Assembly: GCA_003542325.1 (NCBI GenBank)
Contig: DPKV01000141.1
Span: 1 to 15,570 of the forward strand
Direction of reading: 5' to 3'
Length of the DNA: 15,570 bases
Source: Anaerolineaceae bacterium
GTDB lineage: Bacteria; Chloroflexota; Anaerolineae; Anaerolineales; Anaerolineaceae
Positions within the stretch are counted from its first letter, which is position 1. Each line of letters begins with the position of its first letter. The notes under the pieces are model-generated. The model was not told the DNA's origin. It was given only the letters and a program-made list of their open reading frames with translations, and did no database searches. The position numbers and the translations under genes were made by a program. Of the stretch, positions 1 through 5,556 are shown one piece after another.

Positions 1-1
1 G

Positions 2-175
2 GAACAACTCTGGGAAACCACCATGAACCCCGAAAAACGCACCTTCCTGCTGGTCAATATTGAGGATGCTGCTGAAGCTGACCGCACCTTCGATATGCTG
101 ATGGGCGCGAAAGTTCCCCCGCGCCGCCGCTTCATCCAGACCCATGCGAAGGAAGTCCGCAACCTGGATATCTAA
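2..175 (+). CDS. gyrB: DNA gyrase subunit B, C-terminal end (partial)
   Basis: This is the 3' end of a gene that begins before the window: 57 residues in frame 2, ending at TAA 173-175. The translation has the hallmarks of the GyrB C-terminal tail: an [12 protein letters not shown] segment, a [14 protein letters not shown] segment, then [19 protein letters not shown] at the terminus. This part of the type II topoisomerase B subunit lies at the end of the TOPRIM/tail region next to GyrA in the A2B2 enzyme that introduces negative supercoils. ParE ends in a related way, but the RRRFI...A..V.NLDI ending is the usual GyrB form. A strong intrinsic terminator follows 24 nt after the stop, so the transcript probably ends here. 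Nothing can be said about the missing N-terminal part. Confidence 0.93.
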   Translation, partial: EQLWETTMNPEKRTFLLVNIEDAAEADRTFDMLMGAKVPPRRRFIQTHAKEVRNLDI

Positions 176-198
176 ATCAGATTTCTTTAATCCTTGAG

Positions 199-237
199 AA
201 GGCTGTGCTAATCCTGCACAGCCTTTTTTCTTTCTTT
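199..237 (+). terminator. Rho-independent terminator of gyrB
   Basis: A perfect 10-bp stem (AAGGCTGTGC at 199-208 with GCACAGCCTT at 216-225) encloses a 7-nt loop and runs directly into a T-rich tract (224-237, interrupted by two C). It lies 24 nt after the gyrB stop codon and separates gyrB from what follows. Confidence 0.93.
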
Positions 238-264
238 ACCGGAAATTTTTCCACCAATCGTATA

Positions 265-273
265 TGATATAAT
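265..273 (+). promoter_or_regulatory. Extended -10 promoter upstream of the ABC-2 permease stump
   Basis: TGATATAAT is an extended -10 element (TG-N-TATAAT). No good -35 hexamer is present 17 nt upstream; the region is AT-rich (AATTTTT). A start site near 280 would give a leader of about 40 nt before the ATG at 319. It may be the old promoter of the now broken permease gene and could still transcribe towards dinB. Confidence 0.5.
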
Positions 274-318
274 TCCCAATCTGCAATACTCTCAAGCCAC
301 CTGCCCTAATTTAACCCA

Positions 319-510
319 ATGACTGCATTCTTTGCGACGATCCGCACATCCTTTCGGCGTCAATTAACTTACCGCGCGGCCAACCTGTCCGGTCTGGCGA
401 CCAACCTGATGTTCGCCTTCTTCCGGGCGGCTGTGCTGATCGCGCTCCATAATGAACGGTCATCGGTCAACGGCTTATCCATTCAGGACGCCAATGTTAA
501 TCTAAACTAA
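319..510 (+). pseudogene. N-terminal fragment of an ABC-2 family permease
   Basis: The reading frame starts at ATG 319 and stops at TAA 508-510 after 63 residues. The segment RTSFRRQLTYRAANLSGLAT, followed by a hydrophobic stretch (FAFFRAAVLIAL) and NGLSIQDA, resembles the start of ABC-2 type exporter permeases (about 260 residues with six membrane helices in the family I have in mind). Only the first membrane segment survives; no helix-rich sequence follows. The same frame continues after the stop to TGA 694-696 with protein-like sequence (RFIDPDQLDQPIEDTIRRIY) that does not look like a permease. I read this as a gene truncated by deletion. There is no Shine-Dalgarno sequence before the ATG. 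It could instead encode a small membrane protein, but the sudden change of character argues against that. No ATPase partner gene is nearby. Confidence 0.6.
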
Positions 511-630
511 TCAGTCAGTCCCACCCGGGCGGGAAAACCCCTTTTCAACCGGTTCCGTTTTATTGATCCGGATCAGCTCGACCAGCCCATTGAGGATACC
601 ATCCGCCGGATCTATGAAGACCAGCTATTG

Positions 631-636
631 TATAAT
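631..636 (+). promoter_or_regulatory. -10 box of dinB, implying a leaderless transcript
   Basis: A perfect TATAAT ends 7 nt before the ATG at 644 (preceding bases CTATTG). The usual distance from the -10 box to the start site would put the first transcribed base at or next to the A of the start codon. There is no Shine-Dalgarno sequence and no clear -35 hexamer. Confidence 0.55.
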
Positions 637-643
637 CAAGTTC

Positions 644-1855
644 ATGGCGAGGAAAATTCTCCACTTCGATCTGGACGCGTTCTTTTGCGCCGTTGAAGAA
701 CTGCATAATCCAGCCCTGAAAGGTAAGCCCTTTGCTGTTGGCGGTCAGGCTGACCAGCGCGGCGTCGTCGCGTCCTGTTCCTACGCCGCCCGCGCTTTCG
801 GTGTCCATTCCGCCATGCCGATGGGCCGTGCCCTGCACCTCTGCCCGGACCTGATCGTCATATCCTCGCACCACGGGAATTATAGTGAGGTCTCCAGGCA
901 AGTGCTGGCCCTGATGGAAATCACACCGCTCATTGAACCTATCTCGATTGACGAAGCCTTCCTGGACGTCACCGGGCTGCAGGACCCTCTTCAGGACATC
1001 GCCCGCTCCCTGCAGGAACGGGTCAACAGCCAGCTCCACCTGCCCATCTCATTCGGCGGCGCGGCGAATAAACTGGTAGCCAAGATCGCCAATGATTGGG
1101 GAAAAGCGCATCAAAAGGGGACGACGCCGCCCAACGCCATCACCATCATTCCCCCCGGTGAAGAAGCCGAATTCCTCGCCCCGCTCCCTGTCCAGTCCTT
1201 GTGGGGTGTTGGTCCGAAGACGGCGGACAAATTGGCGGAAATGGGGATCACGACCATTGGAGCATTAGCGGAGACACCACCGGATACACTCGAAATGCTC
1301 TTTGGCCGTTTTGGACCGGAATTGGGAGAGCGCGCCAGGGGAATCGATGACCGCCCGATTTCACTGGAACACGAAGTCAAATCCATCAGCAATGAAACCA
1401 CCTTCGCCAGGGACCTGACCGATGAAGTTGCCCTCAGGGAAGCTTTTCGTCGCCTTGCGGACCAGGTTGGCCAGCGGCTCAGGAAGACCTCACTGGCCGG
1501 GACAACCATCCAGGTCAAGCTGCGTTGGGCTGACTTCACAACGATCACCCGCCAAACGACACTGCCCTTCCCCACCAACCTGGACCGGGAGATATACGAT
1601 ACTGCTCTTCAATTGTTCATGGAGAATTGGACCAGAGGGAGACCTGTTCGTCTGATTGGTGTGGGTGTCAGTCACCTGGGGCCGCCAGCGCGACAATTAG
1701 GCCTTTGGGATGATACACCGCAGAAAGAAGCCAGCCTGTTAACTGCAGTGGACAAACTGCGGGAACGCTATGGCAGAGATATTATCCAACGCGCGAATAG
1801 AGTCAGGAAGAATCGTCAGGGTCATGACGATAATGAATTCAGTGACCAGAAATGA
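644..1855 (+). CDS. dinB: DNA polymerase IV (Y-family translesion polymerase)
   Basis: A 403-residue Y-family polymerase that copies past damaged bases with low fidelity; the length is slightly above the 350-400 typical of Pol IV. The N-terminus KILHFDLDAFFCAVEE carries catalytic Asp9 and the steric-gate position Phe14. The palm motif SIDEAFLD (101-108) supplies Asp103 and Glu104. A helix-hairpin-helix thumb segment (LWGVGPKTADKLAEMGI) and the little-finger domain follow. QLGLW at 351-355 resembles the beta-clamp binding motif QLxLF, which would recruit the polymerase to the sliding clamp. I chose ATG 644 because its first residues match the family start; a TTG at 563 would add 27 unrelated residues and lies in decayed sequence. 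A TATAAT box 7 nt upstream suggests leaderless transcription. The gene converges on the glycosyltransferase gene, with 14 nt between the two stop codons. I see no LexA-type operator. Confidence 0.95.
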   Translation: MARKILHFDLDAFFCAVEELHNPALKGKPFAVGGQADQRGVVASCSYAARAFGVHSAMPMGRALHLCPDLIVISSHHGNYSEVSRQVLALMEITPLIEPISIDEAFLDVTGLQDPLQDIARSLQERVNSQLHLPISFGGAANKLVAKIANDWGKAHQKGTTPPNAITIIPPGEEAEFLAPLPVQSLWGVGPKTADKLAEMGITTIGALAETPPDTLEMLFGRFGPELGERARGIDDRPISLEHEVKSISNETTFARDLTDEVALREAFRRLADQVGQRLRKTSLAGTTIQVKLRWADFTTITRQTTLPFPTNLDREIYDTALQLFMENWTRGRPVRLIGVGVSHLGPPARQLGLWDDTPQKEASLLTAVDKLRERYGRDIIQRANRVRKNRQGHDDNEFSDQK

Positions 1856-1869
1856 GGCTTACCTGCCTC
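1854..1869. terminator. Small hairpin between convergent dinB and glycosyltransferase genes
   Basis: GAGGC (1854-1858) pairs with GCCTC (1865-1869) around a 6-nt loop, overlapping the dinB stop codon and abutting the opposing stop. The stem is only 5 bp and no T tract follows on either side, so it is at best a weak bidirectional terminator. Confidence 0.3.
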
Positions 1870-3108
1870 TCATACGAGCATTGTGCGGTAAACATCGGTG
1901 ATCTGGGCGGTGATCGTTTCCCAACGGAATCCCTGGGCATAGGCGACAGCCTGTTCACCAAACCTGGCTCTCAGGCCATGCTCGACAAACAATAACCGCA
2001 GTTTTTCAGCCAGGGCTTCGGGGTTTTGAGCCGGGACAAAGAAACCCGTTTCCCCATCTTTCACCAGGAAGGCCAACCCTCCCACCTGAGAAGCGATAAC
2101 CGGCGTTCCACAAGCCATCGCCTCAAGAGCCACCATCCCAAAACTTTCATAATGGGACGGCATGACGACCACTTCCGCAGCGGAGTAGTAATAGGGAAGA
2201 GTATTTTGATCCCGCTTTCCCAGGAACAGGACCATTTCATCCAGCCCCAGCTCACCGCACAGGGCTTGTAACCGCTGCATTTCACCGGTTGGGGTTTCCG
2301 GATGCCCTTCCGGGTCCCCACCGATAATGACCAGGTAATGTGGACAGATAAAACTTTTACAATTCCGTTTTACCAATGCCATTGCCCGCAGCAAAGTGTC
2401 CACACCCTTCAAAGGTTCAATCCGTCCGACAAACAACGCCATCCGATCCTTTGGTGAAATGCCAATCGCTTCTTTGGCTTCGTCCTGGGGAATGGGGTAG
2501 AAATGATGGGTATCCACACCCGGAGGGATGATGGACACCTTTTGATGGTTCACGCCATAAAGCAGCTCCAGTTGGGAACGCTCCGCTTCTGTCGCCGCAA
2601 TAATCCGGTCCGCCGCCCGCATGACCGCGCGTTCGCCATCAATCCTGGCATCACCTTCACGCTCTTCTGCTGTCCGGCCGATCCGCTGCTTCATCACCCC
2701 CAGGGTATGGAACATCTGAATGAGCGGCACCTGCCAACGTTCCTTAAGGATCGCCCCAGCCAGCCCCGACAACCAGTAATGGGAATGGACCAGGTCGTAA
2801 TGGATGCCTTTCCTTTCCGCAAAAGCCATGATCCCTTCAGCGAAGTCATCCACATACCCGGCCGATTCTTCCTTGGGGATATAGATTTCGGGTCCTGCGG
2901 GGATATGGACCACCCGGTTGAAATTTCCAAGGTCATGAGAGACCTGGGGAACATGCTCATCCATGGATCGGGTGAAGACGTCAACATGGATTCCCGCCTC
3001 TCCCAGAAACCGCGTTAATTCCCGGACGTATACATTCATCCCACCGGTATTCTTCCCGCCCAAGACCGCCAAAGGACAGGTGTGATAAGACAGCATGGCA
3101 ATGTTCAT
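1870..3108 (-). CDS. GT4 family glycosyltransferase, MshA-like
   Basis: A 412-residue GT-B fold, retaining glycosyltransferase of family GT4. The N-terminal acceptor domain has GGKNTGGMNVYVRELTRFLG (residues 17-36), the GGxxxYxxxL pattern of MshA and sucrose-phosphate-synthase-like enzymes. The C-terminal nucleotide-sugar domain has VGRIEPLKG (227-235) and the E-x7-E motif ESFGMVALE (321-329), with the GTPVIAS loop after it. The acceptor cannot be read from sequence; D-inositol 3-phosphate, as in mycothiol synthesis, is one family option, and exopolysaccharide or glycolipid work is equally possible. ATG 3108 is chosen because MNIAMLSYHTCP is the family start and a GGAG lies 8 nt upstream. A longer frame would begin inside the opposite-strand tRNA region and add 48 unrelated residues. 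A long palindrome lies immediately upstream (3121-3148). The product is probably cytosolic or peripheral; there is no signal peptide. Confidence 0.9.
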   Translation of the reverse strand: MNIAMLSYHTCPLAVLGGKNTGGMNVYVRELTRFLGEAGIHVDVFTRSMDEHVPQVSHDLGNFNRVVHIPAGPEIYIPKEESAGYVDDFAEGIMAFAERKGIHYDLVHSHYWLSGLAGAILKERWQVPLIQMFHTLGVMKQRIGRTAEEREGDARIDGERAVMRAADRIIAATEAERSQLELLYGVNHQKVSIIPPGVDTHHFYPIPQDEAKEAIGISPKDRMALFVGRIEPLKGVDTLLRAMALVKRNCKSFICPHYLVIIGGDPEGHPETPTGEMQRLQALCGELGLDEMVLFLGKRDQNTLPYYYSAAEVVVMPSHYESFGMVALEAMACGTPVIASQVGGLAFLVKDGETGFFVPAQNPEALAEKLRLLFVEHGLRARFGEQAVAYAQGFRWETITAQITDVYRTMLV

Positions 3109-3120
3109 AAGGGTTTCTCC

Positions 3121-3148
3121 GGCGGAATTTCTTGCAAGATATTCCGCC
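3121..3148. promoter_or_regulatory. 28-bp near-perfect palindrome, candidate operator
   Basis: The left arm GGCGGAATTTCTTG and right arm CAAGATATTCCGCC pair at 13 of 14 positions; the single mismatch is T3129 opposite T3140. There is no loop, so it looks more like a dimer-binding DNA site than a transcript hairpin. It covers the -35 box of the tRNA-Thr promoter (TTGCAA, 3132-3137) and lies 12 bp in front of the divergent glycosyltransferase start. A regulator bound here could affect both genes. I do not recognise the site as any known consensus. If the minus-strand transcript starts upstream of it, it could also fold into a stem in the 5' leader. Confidence 0.6.
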
Positions 3149-3161
3149 TTGCTGGTATAAT
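3132..3161 (+). promoter_or_regulatory. Sigma-70 type promoter of tRNA-Thr
   Basis: -35 TTGCAA (3132-3137) and -10 TATAAT (3156-3161) are separated by 18 bp, and TGG directly before the -10 box makes it an extended -10. The predicted start near 3168 leaves only a few bases before the mature tRNA 5' end at 3171. Confidence 0.8.
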
Positions 3162-3170
3162 CGGGTGCAC

Positions 3171-3242
3171 GCCAACGTAGCTCAGTGGTAGAGCAGACGC
3201 TTCGTAAGCGCCCGGTCGAGGGTTCAACTCCCTCCGTTGGCT
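3171..3242 (+). tRNA. tRNA-Thr (anticodon CGT)
   Basis: A full cloverleaf can be folded by eye. The acceptor GCCAACG (3171-3177) pairs with CGTTGGC (3235-3241). The D arm is GCTC/GAGC with a 7-nt loop. The anticodon arm is GACGC/GCGCC (3196-3200 / 3208-3212) with loop TTCGTAA. The variable loop is 5 nt, and the T arm is GAGGG/CCCTC around TTCAACT. Anticodon CGT (3203-3205) reads ACG, threonine. G1-C72 and C2-G71 agree with known threonine identity elements. T3242 is the discriminator base and CCA is not encoded, so a CCA-adding enzyme is needed. The anticodon stem has one A-C mismatch (A3197, C3211; positions 28-42). A promoter lies just upstream and a terminator just downstream, so it is a single-gene unit. 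Confidence 0.95.
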
Positions 3243-3250
3243 TTTTCAAC

Positions 3251-3278
3251 AATCAGCCTTTCTGGCTGTTTCTTTTTT
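3251..3278 (+). terminator. Rho-independent terminator after tRNA-Thr
   Basis: CAGCC (3254-3258) pairs with GGCTG (3264-3268) around a 5-nt loop, with A-T pairs possible one position further out, and is followed by TTTCTTTTTT. It is short but well placed 12 nt after the tRNA. Confidence 0.75.
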
Positions 3279-3301
3279 AAAACAGGTTTATCAATTTTCA
3301 T

Positions 3302-3310
3302 TGATATAAT
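3302..3310 (+). promoter_or_regulatory. Extended -10 promoter of ugd
   Basis: TGATATAAT is a full extended -10 element, identical to the one at 265-273. No convincing -35 box is seen. A start near 3317 gives a leader of about 50 nt before ATG 3367. It follows the tRNA terminator, so ugd is probably transcribed on its own. Confidence 0.65.
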
Positions 3311-3366
3311 AATATCCTGAAATCAAACGTTTACCTTCCAGTACTTTACCTTCAGGAGCGTAGGTT

Positions 3367-4671
3367 ATGGCAAAAATTTGTGTGATTGGTACCGGCTATG
3401 TTGGTTTGGTCACCGGTACATGTTTTGCGGATATGGGCCACAGGGTCACCTGTCTCGATATTGACAAAAATCGGATTTCCCAACTTAATAACGGGGTCAT
3501 GCCTATCTATGAACCGGGATTGCAGCAAATTGTCCAACAAAATGTTGCTGCAGGACGACTGGATTTTACCACTGAGTATCCGAAAGCTCTTGAAGAAACT
3601 GAATTCGCATTTATTGCGGTTGGCACCCCTTCCAATGAGAACGGGGAAGCGGATATGCAATATGTGCGCAATGCAGCGGACTCCATCGCAAAGAACCTGG
3701 ACCATTCCATCATCATTGTCAATAAATCAACAGTCCCGGTTGGCACCGGAGATTGGGTTGCTGAAATCATCAGCGAACAAAACCACAATACACCCGGATT
3801 CTGCATTGTCTCCAATCCCGAATTCCTCCGTGAAGGCTCAGCGGTTAATGATTTTATGGAACCCGACCGGGTCATCCTGGGGTCCACGGATTTGGAAGCG
3901 GCACAAAAGGTGGCGGAACTGTACGAGGCTTTGCGTGCGCCCATCATGATCACCGACCTGCGCACGGCCGAAATGATCAAATACGCGTCCAATGCATTCC
4001 TGGCGTCGCGGATTTCTTTTATCAACGAGATCGCCAATATCTGTGAAACTCTTGGCGCTGATGTCCGCGAGGTCGCACGGGGAATGGGAATGGATAAACG
4101 GATCGGCCCCGCTTTTCTCGATGCCGGCCTGGGTTGGGGCGGCAGTTGTTTTCCAAAAGATGTCAAAGCCCTGGCTTACATGGCAGCGACACAGGGATCA
4201 CACCCCCAGCTTCTTCACGCAGTCATGGATATCAATTCAAACCAAAGGAAGAACGCAGTCAAAAAACTCGAACAGGGATTGGGTGGCCTCAAAGGCAAAA
4301 CCATCGGGATCCTGGGATTGAGCTTTAAACCCAACACGGATGACACCCGGGACGCGCCTGCTCTTGACATCATCCAATTGTTGATGAAGGCGGGAGCGAC
4401 TGTCAAAGGCTTTGACCCGCAAGCGATGCAAGCCGTCAAGGAGATCCTGCCCGAAATAACCTTATGCAAAAATCCTTACGAAGTTGCCGAGAATGCAGAT
4501 GCCATCATGCTCGCAACGGAGTGGAATGAGTTTAAATCACTGGATTTCAAGAAAATCAAAGAGAGCATGCGCGGCGCTGTGATAGTTGACGGCCGCAATA
4601 TTTGGGATGGCAATATGCTGCGTGCGATGGGTTTCATTTATTATGGCATTGGTGTACCCAATCCAAAGTAG
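3367..4671 (+). CDS. ugd: UDP-glucose 6-dehydrogenase
   Basis: A 434-residue NAD-dependent enzyme that oxidises UDP-glucose twice to UDP-glucuronate, a precursor for surface polysaccharides. The N-terminal Rossmann fold starts with ICVIGTGYVGLVTG. Further family motifs are AVGTPSNENGEAD, the STVPVGT segment and NPEFLREGSAV. The catalytic residues are in place: Lys205 in AEMIKYASNAFLA, and Cys261 and Asp265 in GWGGSCFPKD, matching the Lys, Cys and Asp known from the streptococcal enzyme. The C-terminal UDP-binding domain has GLSFKPNTDDTRDAPALDII. The length is normal for the bacterial class. AGGAG lies 8 nt before ATG 3367. The gene stands alone between its own promoter and terminator. GDP-mannose dehydrogenase is the nearest alternative, but the motif set favours UDP-glucose. 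With the nearby GT4 gene it hints at polysaccharide synthesis. Confidence 0.95.
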   Translation: MAKICVIGTGYVGLVTGTCFADMGHRVTCLDIDKNRISQLNNGVMPIYEPGLQQIVQQNVAAGRLDFTTEYPKALEETEFAFIAVGTPSNENGEADMQYVRNAADSIAKNLDHSIIIVNKSTVPVGTGDWVAEIISEQNHNTPGFCIVSNPEFLREGSAVNDFMEPDRVILGSTDLEAAQKVAELYEALRAPIMITDLRTAEMIKYASNAFLASRISFINEIANICETLGADVREVARGMGMDKRIGPAFLDAGLGWGGSCFPKDVKALAYMAATQGSHPQLLHAVMDINSNQRKNAVKKLEQGLGGLKGKTIGILGLSFKPNTDDTRDAPALDIIQLLMKAGATVKGFDPQAMQAVKEILPEITLCKNPYEVAENADAIMLATEWNEFKSLDFKKIKESMRGAVIVDGRNIWDGNMLRAMGFIYYGIGVPNPK

Positions 4672-4696
4672 AAACCGCCTTCCATTATTAACACAC

Positions 4697-4735
4697 AAAC
4701 ACCTCACCTGTAAAAATGAGGTGTTTTGTTTTACT
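4697..4735 (+). terminator. Rho-independent terminator of ugd, possibly bidirectional
   Basis: A 10-bp stem (AAACACCTCA at 4697-4706 with TGAGGTGTTT at 4717-4726) has a 10-nt loop and is followed by TTTTGTTTTACTTT. It lies 25 nt after the ugd stop. Convergent transcription of the YhfC-like gene ends at 4748 and could use the same stem, though few T residues follow on that side. Confidence 0.85.
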
Positions 4736-4747
4736 TTGTAAAGGAAG

Positions 4748-5545
4748 TCACTTCTCCGGCAATTTGGGTTGCGCTTCAAATTCCTTCAAGGAAAAAGCGT
4801 TCAGTTTCCAAAGCAGAAACAAATTGCCACCCATCAATATCACCGAGATGAGAATGACCCAGCCATAGGCGAGACCGGCTTCCGAAAGCCCGACCACCAG
4901 GCCGTTAAACACAAGTTCAACGCCCGCTGCGGCCAGTAAATAGACCTTCTTCTGTAAGAGAAAGTACCGGAATACTAGCACGGTGACGGTCAGGTGCATC
5001 ACCAGCGCAGCCAGCCGTTCCAGCGAACCCGCCAGGGGGACCAGTGGAGAGACCCCCCATAACGCTTCCAATTGACTGACCATATCCGCTTCCAGCCCAG
5101 CCGAAGCCGATTGAAAATCCAGATGAGTCAGCATGGTCACAAAGGTGACGAGCAGCGGCAAGCCAACGAGCATCACTGATTCCGCTCCACCATAACCTAC
5201 GCCAATCCCAAAAGCTGCTTCGAGCGTTTCCAGTTTTTCCGGGAAGAATTTTACGATGGCCCAGCGGATCACAACCCCAAGGACAGCTGCCAAAGCAATA
5301 TTCAATACAAGCTGGAGCGTGGTCAGACCTGTTTCAGATAAGGCCAATGTGCCATTCGCTACCAAGGCGCTAATCCCACTGAGGATCAGGGATACGACGG
5401 ATTGCATAATCAAATATCCCATGACGCCATAGCTCAGGACCCGCCACGGGATGTGGAACTTCTTATTCAGCCAAAAGCCCATGCCAATCGGAAAGCCAAT
5501 GGTGACCAAAATTGCGATTGTAATTGCGAACCCTAACCAAACCAT
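4748..5545 (-). CDS. YhfC-like intramembrane protease family protein
   Basis: A 265-residue, very hydrophobic protein with about seven membrane segments across its length, starting at the extreme N-terminus (AITIAILVTIGFPIGMGFWL). Two conserved polar patches within membrane helices suggest the YhfC family of putative glutamic-type intramembrane proteases: GVGYGGAES (115-123) and SLERLAALVMHL (174-185). As I recall the family, the first motif is usually GHGGxE; here Tyr118 replaces the His while Glu122 stays, and Glu176, Arg177 and His184 of the second motif are kept. Activity is therefore uncertain. The substrate is unknown. The gene starts 11 nt after the stop of the acyl-CoA synthetase, and its AAAGGAT ribosome site overlaps that stop, so the two are translationally linked. 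The C-terminal tail (about 18 residues, Lys/Glu rich) is probably cytoplasmic. A generic membrane protein is the alternative. Confidence 0.72.
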   Translation of the reverse strand: MVWLGFAITIAILVTIGFPIGMGFWLNKKFHIPWRVLSYGVMGYLIMQSVVSLILSGISALVANGTLALSETGLTTLQLVLNIALAAVLGVVIRWAIVKFFPEKLETLEAAFGIGVGYGGAESVMLVGLPLLVTFVTMLTHLDFQSASAGLEADMVSQLEALWGVSPLVPLAGSLERLAALVMHLTVTVLVFRYFLLQKKVYLLAAAGVELVFNGLVVGLSEAGLAYGWVILISVILMGGNLFLLWKLNAFSLKEFEAQPKLPEK

Positions 5546-5556
5546 TTGTCATCCTT

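Noticed and set aside
563..643. TTG-initiated extension of dinB by 27 residues
   Set aside because: The residues do not look like Pol IV, the stretch lies in decayed sequence, and MARKILHFDLDAFF at 644 matches the family N-terminus.
560..1039. 159-codon open frame antisense to dinB
   Set aside because: It is fully opposite the Pol IV palm domain and has no ribosome site or motif.
3109..3252. Upstream extension of the glycosyltransferase frame by 48 codons
   Set aside because: It would be read from the complement of the tRNA-Thr gene and the palindrome. The family start MNIAMLSYHT with a GGAG 8 nt upstream lies at 3108.
3507..4166. 219-codon open frame on the minus strand within ugd
   Set aside because: It lies opposite the catalytic half of a clear UDP-glucose dehydrogenase gene, with low-complexity Ser/Arg/Ala composition and no family resemblance.
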